Shown in pieces: positions 1-5,661 of a stretch of DNA of 8,697 nt. How positions within the stretch are numbered: the stretch's first letter is position 1; each line of letters begins with the position of its first letter. The translations under genes were made by a program, and so were the position numbers. The notes below the pieces were generated by a model. The model searched no databases and was not told where the DNA came from. It saw only the letters and a program-made list of their open reading frames with translations. The stretch is from an uncultured Gemmatimonadota bacterium. Its GTDB lineage: Bacteria; Gemmatimonadota; Gemmatimonadetes; Gemmatimonadales; GWC2-71-9. The stretch covers positions 1 through 8,697 of the forward strand of contig CAMLHU010000079.1 in assembly GCA_946479825.1 (NCBI GenBank), read 5' to 3'.

Positions 1-1
1 A

Positions 2-505
2 CGGGCTGTCACGGCCCTCGGCCGGTTCCCGGTCGCGCTGGCGCTGCCGGGGCTCCTGGCCGCCGCGCGCGACACCTCGGCCCAGGTGCGCGGGCCGGCA
101 CTGGAGGCGCTCGAGGCGCTGACCGACGCCGGCGACTCGGCGCTCGCCGCCGCGCGCGCCGCGTGGGCGCACGACACGAGCTACGAGGTCCGCGCCGCCG
201 CGGTGGGGGCGCTGGCTCGGCTCGATCCGGCAGGGCGTGACGCGCTCATCACGACGGCGCTCGCCACCCCGTCGTACCAGGGGGTGATCCTCACCGCCGG
301 CCTCCGGGCGATGTTCGTCGGCGACGCGGATTCGTCGGTGGTCGCCGCGGCCGAGGCGCGGCTTGGCGACTCGCCCAACGTCAGCTTCGCCCTCGCGGCG
401 CTGGCCGGTCGGGGCAACGCCGCCGCCAAGGCCGCGCTCGACCGCCACGCCGACGATGCCCGGTCGTGGGTCCGGGAGTGGGTCAGGCGCGCAACGAAGC
501 GCTGA
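2..505 (+). CDS. HEAT-repeat protein, C-terminal fragment (possibly the end of an M1-family aminopeptidase)
   Basis: The frame is open from the left edge of the window to a TGA at 503-505, so only the last 167 residues are present and the start is missing. The visible part is alanine- and leucine-rich and made of repeated helical pairs: segments such as YEVRAAAVGALARLDP and ILTAGLRAM, spaced about 30-35 residues apart, are typical of HEAT repeats. Similar helical tails occur at the C-terminus of M1 zinc aminopeptidases in Gemmatimonadota and Bacteroidota, where phrases like DTSYEVRAAA and ATPSY recur. The catalytic HEXXH region would lie off the window, so the peptidase assignment is inference from memory of the family. 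The safe call is a HEAT-repeat scaffold. The last residues are basic (VRRATKR). A GC-rich hairpin follows 12 bases after the stop. Confidence 0.7.
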   Translation, partial: RAVTALGRFPVALALPGLLAAARDTSAQVRGPALEALEALTDAGDSALAAARAAWAHDTSYEVRAAAVGALARLDPAGRDALITTALATPSYQGVILTAGLRAMFVGDADSSVVAAAEARLGDSPNVSFALAALAGRGNAAAKAALDRHADDARSWVREWVRRATKR

Positions 506-517
506 CCGATCCGGCCG

Positions 518-548
518 GGGCGCCGTGACGGTCCCGTTACCGGCGCCC
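518..548 (+). terminator. GC-rich hairpin after the HEAT-repeat gene, terminator-like
   Basis: GGGCGCCG (518-525) pairs with CGGCGCCC (541-548). The stem continues inward through ACG/CGT (528-530 with 535-537), with one bulged base near 540 and a 4-base loop. It stands directly after the stop at 505 and before the PAP2 gene. No T-run follows, so either it ends transcription without a classical U tract or it is only a stable RNA structure. Confidence 0.35.
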
Positions 549-577
549 GGTGGGGACGTGACGCCCCCGCGCGATGT

Positions 578-598
578 TCCCTCCCGATGAAGGAGGGA
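578..598 (+). promoter_or_regulatory. Ribosome binding site held in a 7-bp hairpin, upstream of the PAP2 gene
   Basis: AAGGAGGG at 590-597 is a near-perfect Shine-Dalgarno sequence, 6 bases before the ATG at 604, and it fixes that start over the in-frame ATG at 574. TCCCTCC (578-584) is exactly complementary to GGAGGGA (592-598), with the 7-base loop CGATGAA between them. In the mRNA the ribosome binding site would therefore be paired in a GC-rich stem. The pairing is seen directly; a regulatory effect is inference. Confidence 0.55.
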
Positions 599-603
599 TC
601 GCG

Positions 604-1125
604 ATGCGGGCGTTCGTCGCACAGGTAGGGGCCCTCGACCGGGCCTGGCTGCAGCTGGTGGCCGCGCGGCGGGCGCCGCCCTGGGTGGACCGCGGCTTCC
701 GTTCGATCACACACCTCGGCGGCGCCACCGCCACCCTCGCGCTGGGGGTCCTGCTCCTGCTCCCCGCCGGCACCCGCCACCTCGGCCTCGTCCTCCTCGC
801 GGCCAACGCCGGCTCCCACGTCATCGTCCAGTTGGTCAAGCGGTCGGTGCTTCGGGTCCGGCCGGGGCTCGCGAACGACGGCCCTGTGCCGCTCGCCGAC
901 ATCCCGGACGCCTACTCGTTCCCCTCGGGCCACTCCGCCGCCGCGATGGCCGTGGCGCTGCCCCTCGCGCTCGCCGGATCGCCGGTCGCGGTCCCCGCGC
1001 TCGCCCTCGCGCTCCTCGTGGGGGCGTCGCGGGTGTACCTGCGGGTGCACTATGTGACCGACGTCCTGATGGGCCAGCTCCTTGGGGCCGCCGGCGCGGT
1101 GGCGGCCACCCTCTGGCTCTCCTGA
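604..1125 (+). CDS. PAP2-family membrane phosphatase (lipid phosphate/diphosphate phosphatase)
   Basis: This 173-residue membrane protein carries the three PAP2 signature motifs. They are K79-x6-R86-P87 (KRSVLRVRP), P107-SGH110, and S142-R143-x5-H149-x3-D153 (SRVYLRVHYVTD). In this family H110 is the general acid, H149 the nucleophile that forms a phosphohistidine, and D153 its helper; all are intact. Hydrophobic segments at about 42-54, 60-78, 110-125, 128-142 and 153-172 flank the motifs, as expected for the PgpB-like fold with its active site at the membrane face. Likely substrates are lipid phosphates such as undecaprenyl diphosphate or phosphatidylglycerol phosphate; the sequence alone does not decide. 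A longer frame opens at ATG 574, but the Shine-Dalgarno at 590-597 selects 604. No partner gene is adjacent on this strand, and the nearest downstream element is tRNA-Lys. Confidence 0.9.
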   Translation: MRAFVAQVGALDRAWLQLVAARRAPPWVDRGFRSITHLGGATATLALGVLLLLPAGTRHLGLVLLAANAGSHVIVQLVKRSVLRVRPGLANDGPVPLADIPDAYSFPSGHSAAAMAVALPLALAGSPVAVPALALALLVGASRVYLRVHYVTDVLMGQLLGAAGAVAATLWLS

Positions 1126-1135
1126 CCCCCTGACC

Positions 1136-1152
1136 CGGGGCGGCCAGCCCCG
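1136..1152 (+). terminator. Weak hairpin after the PAP2 gene
   Basis: CGGGGC (1136-1141) pairs with GCCCCG (1147-1152) around a 5-base loop, 10 bases after the PAP2 stop. The following bases are C-rich rather than T-rich, so this is a weak candidate for ending the PAP2 transcript before the tRNA promoter region. Confidence 0.25.
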
Positions 1153-1177
1153 CGGTTCCCCCCCTGCCGTGGCGCGT

Positions 1178-1183
1178 TATCTT
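1178..1183 (+). promoter_or_regulatory. Putative -10 element for the tRNA-Lys / ilvE transcript
   Basis: TATCTT at 1178-1183, preceded by GT, stands out in a GC-rich background and fits the TA-Y-N-TT form seen before other genes here. It would start transcription near 1190, about 38 bases before the tRNA. The -35 region 17 bases upstream (GTTCCC at 1155-1160) is a poor match to TTGACA. Confidence 0.4.
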
Positions 1184-1227
1184 CGAACGAGCACCCGCGT
1201 GCCCGTCCCCGGGCGCGCATCCCTCCC

Positions 1228-1299
1228 GCGCCCGTGGTGAAATGGTATCACATCGGCCTTTTAAGCCGACAGTTCCTGGTTCGAGTCCAGGCGGGCGCA
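1228..1299 (+). tRNA. tRNA-Lys (anticodon TTT)
   Basis: A full cloverleaf can be folded by eye. The 7-bp acceptor stem is GCGCCCG (1228-1234) with CGGGCGC (1292-1298), discriminator A at 1299. The D stem is GTG (1237-1239) with CAC (1249-1251). The anticodon stem TCGGC/GCCGA encloses the loop CTTTTAA (1258-1264), giving TTT at 1260-1262. There is a 5-base variable loop, then the T arm CCTGG-TTCGAGT-CCAGG (1275-1291). CCA is not encoded and must be added enzymatically. It lies 28 bases before the ilvE start with no terminator between, so it is probably cut from the same primary transcript. Confidence 0.95.
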
Positions 1300-1327
1300 C
1301 TTCGATCGCACCTGACACGAGGCGACT

Positions 1328-2182
1328 GTGACGACGGTCTGGATCAACGGCACCTGGCGCGACCGCGAGTCCGCGACCATTTCGGTCTTCGACCACGGCC
1401 TGCTCTACGGCGACGGCGTGTTCGAGGGGATCCGGGTGTACGGCGGGAAGATCTTCCGGCTGGCCGAGCACCTTGACCGACTGTACGACTCCGCCAAGGC
1501 CACCTGGCTCACGATCCCGATGCCGAAGGACGAGCTGGCGCGGCTGCACGAGGAGGCGGTCCGCCGGTCGGGCCTGGCCGAGGCGTACATCCGGACGATC
1601 ATCACCCGCGGCGTCGGCGACCTGGGGCTCGACCCGCGCAAATGCGCCACTCCGTCGGTCATCATCATCGTGGACACGATCGCGCTGTGGCCGCGCGACC
1701 GGTATGAGCGGGGGCTGGTGGTCGTCACCGCCGGCACGCCGGTGCCGCATCGCGAGTCGCTTTCGCCCAGGGTCAAGTCGCTCAACTACCTCCCGCACAT
1801 CCTGGCCAAGGTCGAGGGGATCAACGCCGGGGCCGACGAGGTGCTGATGCTCGACGCCGGCGGCTGGGTGGCGGAAGGTTCCGGCTCCAACCTGTTCGTG
1901 GTCCGGCGCGGCGAGCTCACCACGCCGCGGACCACCGACGGGATCCTCCGGGGCGTGACGCGCGACGCGGTCATCGAGCTGGCGCGCGAGGCCGGCTACC
2001 CCGTGCACGAGGCGCCGCTCAACCGGTTCGACGTCTACACCGCCGATGAGGTCTTCTTCACGGGGACCGCGGCCGAACTGGTCCACGCCCGGCAGGTGGA
2101 CGGCCGGATGATCGGCGACGGCTCGACCGGCCCGGTGACCCGGGACCTCGAGGCGCGGTTCCAGCGTCTGGCGAGGGGTTGA
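1328..2182 (+). CDS. ilvE: Branched-chain amino acid aminotransferase (PLP fold type IV)
   Basis: This enzyme transfers the amino group between glutamate and the 2-keto acids of leucine, isoleucine and valine, using pyridoxal phosphate in the cytosol. The 284-residue length suits the compact IlvE type. Family marks are visible: GDGVFEGIRVY (28-38) near the N-terminus; the PLP-binding lysine K150 in RVKSLNYLPH; the class-IV signature starting at E183 (EGSGSNLF); the phosphate-binding DGILRGVTR (204-212); and EVFFTGTAAEL (241-251). The IRVY and FFTGTAAE phrases favour a branched-chain aminotransferase over D-alanine aminotransferase or aminodeoxychorismate lyase, which share the fold. The start is a GTG with a short GAGG (1319-1322) five bases before it. 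tRNA-Lys precedes it closely. The stop codon overlaps a candidate promoter for the next gene. Confidence 0.92.
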   Translation: MTTVWINGTWRDRESATISVFDHGLLYGDGVFEGIRVYGGKIFRLAEHLDRLYDSAKATWLTIPMPKDELARLHEEAVRRSGLAEAYIRTIITRGVGDLGLDPRKCATPSVIIIVDTIALWPRDRYERGLVVVTAGTPVPHRESLSPRVKSLNYLPHILAKVEGINAGADEVLMLDAGGWVAEGSGSNLFVVRRGELTTPRTTDGILRGVTRDAVIELAREAGYPVHEAPLNRFDVYTADEVFFTGTAAELVHARQVDGRMIGDGSTGPVTRDLEARFQRLARG

Positions 2183-2208
2183 CCCTGCTCTTCGCCGCGC
2201 CGCATATT
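2179..2208 (+). promoter_or_regulatory. Candidate promoter overlapping the ilvE stop codon
   Basis: TTGACC at 2179-2184 is five of six to the -35 consensus and includes the ilvE TGA. CATATT at 2203-2208, 18 bases further on, serves as a -10. Transcription would begin near 2215 and read the 79- and 138-residue genes separately from ilvE. Confidence 0.45.
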
Positions 2209-2241
2209 GCGCGGGTCTATTGACGGAGCGCACGCGGCGCG

Positions 2242-2481
2242 ATGGCCTGGCGAGTGGTGGAATTCGGGGACACGGTCTGGAACGTGACGTGCGCGGCCGA
2301 GCGTCGGGCCCACACGTCGGCGTGGCAGCTCGTGCTGTCCTTCCGGTCCACCCGCGCGCCGAAGTCGTCGTTCTGGGCCGCGTATCCGCTCGAGTCGAGT
2401 TCGAAGTCGAGCCTGTTCGCGCAGGCCGAGCGGATCCCCGACGATCGCCTGACCGCGGTGCTCGCCGAGCACCTGCGCTGA
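2242..2481 (+). CDS. Small protein of unknown function (79 residues)
   Basis: I do not recognise this protein. An ATG at 2242 follows an in-frame stop at 2221, so no earlier start is possible. Almost every third codon base is G or C, as in the neighbouring real genes, which supports coding over the alternative frame that overlaps it. The N-terminal half has alternating hydrophobic residues and tryptophans (WRVVEF, VWNVT, WQLVLSFR), suggesting beta strands. A serine/lysine-rich middle is followed by a short helical C-terminus (DDRLTAVLAEHLR). There is no signal peptide, membrane segment or cysteine motif; the single Cys is at about residue 17. The ribosome site is weak (GGAG at 2225-2228, 13 bases away). 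It lies 59 bases after ilvE and 40 bases before the 138-residue gene, and may be co-transcribed with the latter. Confidence 0.6.
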   Translation: MAWRVVEFGDTVWNVTCAAERRAHTSAWQLVLSFRSTRAPKSSFWAAYPLESSSKSSLFAQAERIPDDRLTAVLAEHLR

Positions 2482-2521
2482 CCGCCCCGGCTGGCCGAGT
2501 CCCCCTTCTTCCCGGCGAACC

Positions 2522-2938
2522 GTGAGCACCACTCCGCCCGCTGAACGCCTTCGCTTTCAGGGCTTCGTCCTGGACCGGCTCCCGAACAGCCGGTGCCGCG
2601 CCCAGGTGCATCTCTCCTGGGTGGACGATCAGGTGTTCGTCGGCGAGGCCGAGGGGCTCGCGTCGCCCTCGGGCGAGCTGCGGTGCGCCGCCGACGCGTG
2701 CGTGGCGGCCCTGGCCAAGGCGGTGCGCGGGGAGGCGTCGCTCGAGCTCCTCGGCGTCAAGGCCGTCAAGGCGTTCGACAACAACGTCGTCATCGTGTCG
2801 CTGGCGTATCAGGAGAAGGGGGCGGGGCAGCGGCTGGTCGGCTGCTTCCTGGCCGAGAACGATTCCGCGCGCGGCGCGGCGCTCGCCGTCCTCAACGCCA
2901 CCAACCGGGTGCTCGGTAACCGGTTCTTCATGCGCTGA
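2522..2938 (+). CDS. Conserved protein resembling a stand-alone LeuA-type regulatory domain (138 residues)
   Basis: The protein is cytosolic: no signal peptide or membrane segment is seen. Its pattern reads: strand RAQVHLSWV (25-33); strand ending in GEAEG; helix CAADACVAALAKAV; strands LELLGVKAVKAF and NVVIVSLAY; GQRLVGCFLA; then a long helix SARGAALAVLNATNRVLG. This order, with a DA..AL helix in the middle and a final helix ending in LNATNR, parallels the C-terminal dimerisation and leucine-binding domain of 2-isopropylmalate synthase (GPVDA..AI, then DI.ES.AKA...LNN). No catalytic TIM barrel is attached. The likeness is my pattern match, not a search result, so effector binding is inference. 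Nearby ilvE makes a branched-chain role plausible. The start is a GTG with no clear Shine-Dalgarno in the 20 bases before it. The two facing 8-bp arms after the stop may end the transcript. Confidence 0.65.
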   Translation: MSTTPPAERLRFQGFVLDRLPNSRCRAQVHLSWVDDQVFVGEAEGLASPSGELRCAADACVAALAKAVRGEASLELLGVKAVKAFDNNVVIVSLAYQEKGAGQRLVGCFLAENDSARGAALAVLNATNRVLGNRFFMR

Positions 2939-2952
2939 GTTCCTCCGAAGAT

Positions 2953-2975
2953 CGGCCGAACCCTCTTTTCGGCCG
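2953..2975 (+). terminator. Perfect 8-bp inverted repeat between two genes
   Basis: CGGCCGAA (2953-2960) pairs exactly with TTCGGCCG (2968-2975) around a 7-base loop, 14 bases after the stop at 2938. The T residues lie inside the loop and stem rather than after it, so it is not a classical terminator. It also overlaps the -35 region of the putative promoter at 2990, so an operator role is possible too. Confidence 0.4.
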
Positions 2976-2989
2976 GGTGCCCAAGTCCT

Positions 2990-2995
2990 TACATT
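2990..2995 (+). promoter_or_regulatory. Putative -10 element for the LysM transglycosylase gene
   Basis: TACATT at 2990-2995 is of the TA-Y-N-TT form. The -35 position (TTTCGG at 2967-2972, spacing 17) matches poorly and falls in the inverted repeat. Predicted transcription start is near 3002, giving a leader of about 90 bases. Confidence 0.4.
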
Positions 2996-3083
2996 TCCAC
3001 GCGTTCACCGATGTCCGGCTGGAGCCGGGCCCGTCGCCTCGTCCCGACCCCGGGTGATCGGTCTTCGACCACCCCGGGCCCCG

Positions 3084-3089
3084 AAGGAG
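3084..3089 (+). promoter_or_regulatory. Shine-Dalgarno deciding a TTG start at 3095
   Basis: AAGGAG lies 5 bases before an in-frame TTG at 3095. Using it gives a short, textbook lipoprotein signal peptide. The upstream in-frame ATG at 3011 has no Shine-Dalgarno and would put about 28 hydrophilic residues before the signal. Confidence 0.7.
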
Positions 3090-3094
3090 CGCGT

Positions 3095-4882
3095 TTGCCG
3101 CTGAGCCCGACCCGCCGCTGCCTTGTCGCGGCCCTGTTCCTCGCCATCGCCGGTTGTGCCGGCCAGCGTCCGCCGTCGGGCGATCCCTCGCCGGTGGCCG
3201 GCGCCGCGCCCGCGCCCGCCGCTCCCGCGGCGGGCACTCCTGCCGCTTCCATTTCCAAGCCGACCGTACTCGCCGCGGCCGCCGACACCGACTCGGCGGT
3301 CGCCGACGATTCCGCGTTCGACTCGACCGCCGCGACCGCCGACGAGGCCGATTCCGCGGCCGACGCCGCGATGCTCGAGCAGCTCGCCAACGCCAAGCCC
3401 GGCGCCACGGCGGATACCGACGCCGACCCCGACGCCGGCGGCGCTCCCGCGGCCGGCGGCCCCAAGGCGATGAGTTCGCCGGTCAGCTGGGACATCGACG
3501 TCAATTCGTTCCAGAGCCACGAGCGGGTCCAGTTCTATCTGGACTTCTTCCAGGGCCCGGCCCGCGACCGGATGGCGATCTGGCTGCAGCGGATGCCCCG
3601 GTATGAGGGGATGATCCGCAGCGCGTTCACCAAGGAAGGGCTGCCCAGCGACCTGGTGTACCTGGCCCTCATCGAGAGCGGGTTCTCCAACAGCGCCACC
3701 AGCCGCGCCCGGGCGGTGGGGATGTGGCAGTTCATGAAGGGGACGGCCCGGATGTACGGGCTCCGCGTGGACCACTGGGTGGACGAGCGCCGCGACCCGG
3801 TGAAGGCGACGCCGGCCGCCGCGCGCTACCTCAAGGACCTGCAGGACCGGTTCGGCTCGCTGTACCTCGCGGCGGCCGCGTACAACGCCGGCGGCGGCCG
3901 GGTGCAGCGCGGCCTGGCGCGGCTCGAGGACCGGGACGGCGTGGACGACGAGGAGGCGAGCGACTCGACCTTCTTCCGTCTCTATGACACCCGGTATCTC
4001 CGGCGCGAGACCCGCGACTACGTGCCGAAGCTCATCGCCGCGGCGCTCATCGCGAAGGAGCCCGAGCGCTACGGCTTTGCCGCCCCGACCGACGTCCAGC
4101 CGTTCGTGTACGACTCCATCGTGGTGCCCGACGCGACCGGCCTCGACGTCATCGCCCGGCTGGCCGACACCACGATCCAGGCGATCCGCGAGCTCAACCC
4201 CGAGTACCTGCGGATGGCGACGCCGCCGAAGCGCGAATCGGTGGTGCGGATCCCGGTGGGCCGGGGGCCGGCCGTGGCCGAGCGGTACGCCGAGCTGCCG
4301 GCGTCGAAGCGCCTGACGTTCCACGAGCACTTCGTGGCGCGGGGCGACTACCTGGGCCGCATCGCGCGGGAGTACCACGTCACCGTCGAGGACATCCGCC
4401 TGGCCAACCCGCGGGTGAACCCGAAGCAGCTGCGCATCGGCGAGCGGCTCATCATCCCGGTGTCGGGGGCCGCGTTCGACCCGCGGGCCGCGGCGCTGGC
4501 GGAGGAGTCGGAAGCGCCGCGCCGGATCCGCCGCTCGGGGCCGGTGCACGTCGTCCGGTCGGGCGAGTCGTGGTGGACCATCTCCCGCGCCTACGGCGTC
4601 GCCATCAGCGACCTGCGCCGGTGGAACGGCGCGTCCGCGACCGACGGGCTCCGGATCGGGCAGAAGATCCGCGTCACCGGCGCCCGGCCGACGGCCGTGG
4701 CGGCGCGCCGCCCGTCGCCATCCCGGAGCGGCGCCACGACCCACCGGGTCCGATATGGCGAGACGTTGTCGGCGCTGGCCGAACGGTTCGGCACCACCGT
4801 GGCGAGCCTGCGCCGGACCAACGCCATCGCCCCGGGGGAGCCGCTCCGCACCGGGATGGTGCTCCGGATCCCCGGGCGCTGA
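3095..4882 (+). CDS. MltD-like lipoprotein lytic transglycosylase with LysM repeats
   Basis: The 595-residue product cleaves the MurNAc-GlcNAc bond of peptidoglycan to give 1,6-anhydro ends. Order of parts: a signal peptide with a lipobox ending IAGC, Cys21 being lipidated and not followed by Asp, so the outer membrane is likely. Residues 22-128 form an Ala/Pro/Asp/Ser linker. A family-1 SLT domain spans about 160-320, with catalytic Glu194 in LALIESGF, then VGMWQFMKGTARMYGL and AAYNAGGGRV. A degenerate LysM lies at about 337-388. Three clearer LysM modules at about 409-455, 484-527 and 549-593 bind glycan. Architecture and motifs match MltD, which carries fewer LysM units in E. coli. The TTG start is chosen for its Shine-Dalgarno and the signal peptide. 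It converges on a second transglycosylase gene across a shared terminator. The very GC-rich linker creates long open frames on the other strand that are not genes. Confidence 0.92.
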   Translation: MPLSPTRRCLVAALFLAIAGCAGQRPPSGDPSPVAGAAPAPAAPAAGTPAASISKPTVLAAAADTDSAVADDSAFDSTAATADEADSAADAAMLEQLANAKPGATADTDADPDAGGAPAAGGPKAMSSPVSWDIDVNSFQSHERVQFYLDFFQGPARDRMAIWLQRMPRYEGMIRSAFTKEGLPSDLVYLALIESGFSNSATSRARAVGMWQFMKGTARMYGLRVDHWVDERRDPVKATPAAARYLKDLQDRFGSLYLAAAAYNAGGGRVQRGLARLEDRDGVDDEEASDSTFFRLYDTRYLRRETRDYVPKLIAAALIAKEPERYGFAAPTDVQPFVYDSIVVPDATGLDVIARLADTTIQAIRELNPEYLRMATPPKRESVVRIPVGRGPAVAERYAELPASKRLTFHEHFVARGDYLGRIAREYHVTVEDIRLANPRVNPKQLRIGERLIIPVSGAAFDPRAAALAEESEAPRRIRRSGPVHVVRSGESWWTISRAYGVAISDLRRWNGASATDGLRIGQKIRVTGARPTAVAARRPSPSRSGATTHRVRYGETLSALAERFGTTVASLRRTNAIAPGEPLRTGMVLRIPGR

Positions 4883-4893
4883 CCAGCGCCGGT

Positions 4894-4946
4894 CCCGAAC
4901 GAAGACGCCCCCGCCGGTCTCCGGCGGGGGCGTCGTTGCGTTCGGG
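4894..4946. terminator. Bidirectional hairpin terminator between convergent transglycosylase genes
   Basis: GACGCCCCCGCCGG (4904-4917) pairs perfectly with CCGGCGGGGGCGTC (4921-4934) around the loop TCT. An outer 8-bp stem, CCCGAACG (4894-4901) with CGTTCGGG (4939-4946), extends it after a small internal loop. It begins 11 bases after the stop at 4882 and ends 8 bases before the convergent gene's stop at 4955, so it can serve both strands. T-richness is modest on either side. Confidence 0.8.
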
Positions 4947-4954
4947 CGCTACGT

Positions 4955-5650
4955 TCAGCGCTTGACGGGCTTGCGGAGGGCCGCGGGCCGGTCCTTGAGC
5001 ACCGCGCGCGAGTAGCCGTTGTCCGGGTCGTCGCCGTAGGCGAGCGCTTCGTTGATCCGCCCCGGGCCGCGGTTGTAGGCCAGCAGCGCCAGGTGCACGT
5101 CGCCGTGGTACTGGCGGATCAGGTCCTTGAGGAACCGGAAGCCGATCCGAAGGTTGGTCCCGCGGTCGAAGAGCGCGGCCTGGTCCACCCACGGCTCGTA
5201 GCCGCGGGCGGTGGCGAGCTGCAGCTGGGTGTAGCCGAGCGCGCCGGCGGAGCTCCGGGCGTTGGCCTTGAACTCGCTCTCCACCTTGACCAGCTGGAAG
5301 CCGACCCCGGGGTCGATCCCGGCGCTCAGCGCGTTGTCGTAGATGGCCGCGGCCAGGTCGGCCGGGATCTGGTACGCGGCCGAGTACCGCTCGATGGCCT
5401 CGGCCCTCGTGTTCTTGAGCCGCTGGACGTCGAGTTCGCTCTGCGTCGCGGCGAGCTGCCGCTCGAGCCCCTGCAGCTGGGCGCCGCCGGCGAGCACCAC
5501 GGGACCGCGGGCCTCCGCGGCGTCGGGACCGTGGAGCGTCCCGGCCAGGACGCTCACGAGGAGCGCCGCCGCGAGGATCCCGGCGCCGCGCAGCCACAGG
5601 TTCGGACTTCGACGGGTCGGGACCGCGTATTCGTCGGTGAAGATCTGCAT
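4955..5650 (-). CDS. Membrane-anchored lytic transglycosylase (SLT domain)
   Basis: The 231-residue protein has an 18-residue N-terminal tail, a hydrophobic segment at 19-39 (a signal anchor, or a signal cleaved near AEA at 45-47), and a short coiled-coil-like stretch at about 56-90. An SLT domain covers about 95-225. Family marks are KVES with catalytic Glu124, GALGYTQLQLATA (136-148), and LLAYNRGPGR (189-198). It should act on periplasmic peptidoglycan and lacks LysM or other wall-binding modules. The start is ATG 5650, with AGGAGG (5660-5655) four bases upstream; a longer open frame reaching 5800 has no support. The gene begins 11 bases after the end of moaC, whose stop is next to this ribosome site, so it is the last gene of a holB-moaC operon. 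The link to its operon partners is not functional in any obvious way. Confidence 0.9.
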   Translation of the reverse strand: MQIFTDEYAVPTRRSPNLWLRGAGILAAALLVSVLAGTLHGPDAAEARGPVVLAGGAQLQGLERQLAATQSELDVQRLKNTRAEAIERYSAAYQIPADLAAAIYDNALSAGIDPGVGFQLVKVESEFKANARSSAGALGYTQLQLATARGYEPWVDQAALFDRGTNLRIGFRFLKDLIRQYHGDVHLALLAYNRGPGRINEALAYGDDPDNGYSRAVLKDRPAALRKPVKR

Positions 5651-5654
5651 GCTG

Positions 5655-5660
5655 CCTCCT
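5655..5660 (-). promoter_or_regulatory. Shine-Dalgarno deciding the start of the second transglycosylase
   Basis: On the minus strand AGGAGG lies four bases before ATG 5650 and two bases past the moaC stop (5664-5662). It fixes the start at 5650 and suggests coupled translation with moaC. Confidence 0.8.
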
Positions 5661-5661
5661 G

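Noticed and set aside
836..2611. 591-codon open frame on the minus strand, with RPPGLEPGTVGLKGR inside
   Set aside because: It lies opposite the PAP2 gene, tRNA-Lys, ilvE and two smaller genes; the phrase is antisense tRNA-Lys. Long antisense frames are expected at this GC content.
3005..4744. 579-codon open frame on the minus strand
   Set aside because: It is the antisense shadow of the LysM transglycosylase, which has clear motifs on the plus strand; the shadow protein is Arg/Gly/His-rich with no recognisable domain.
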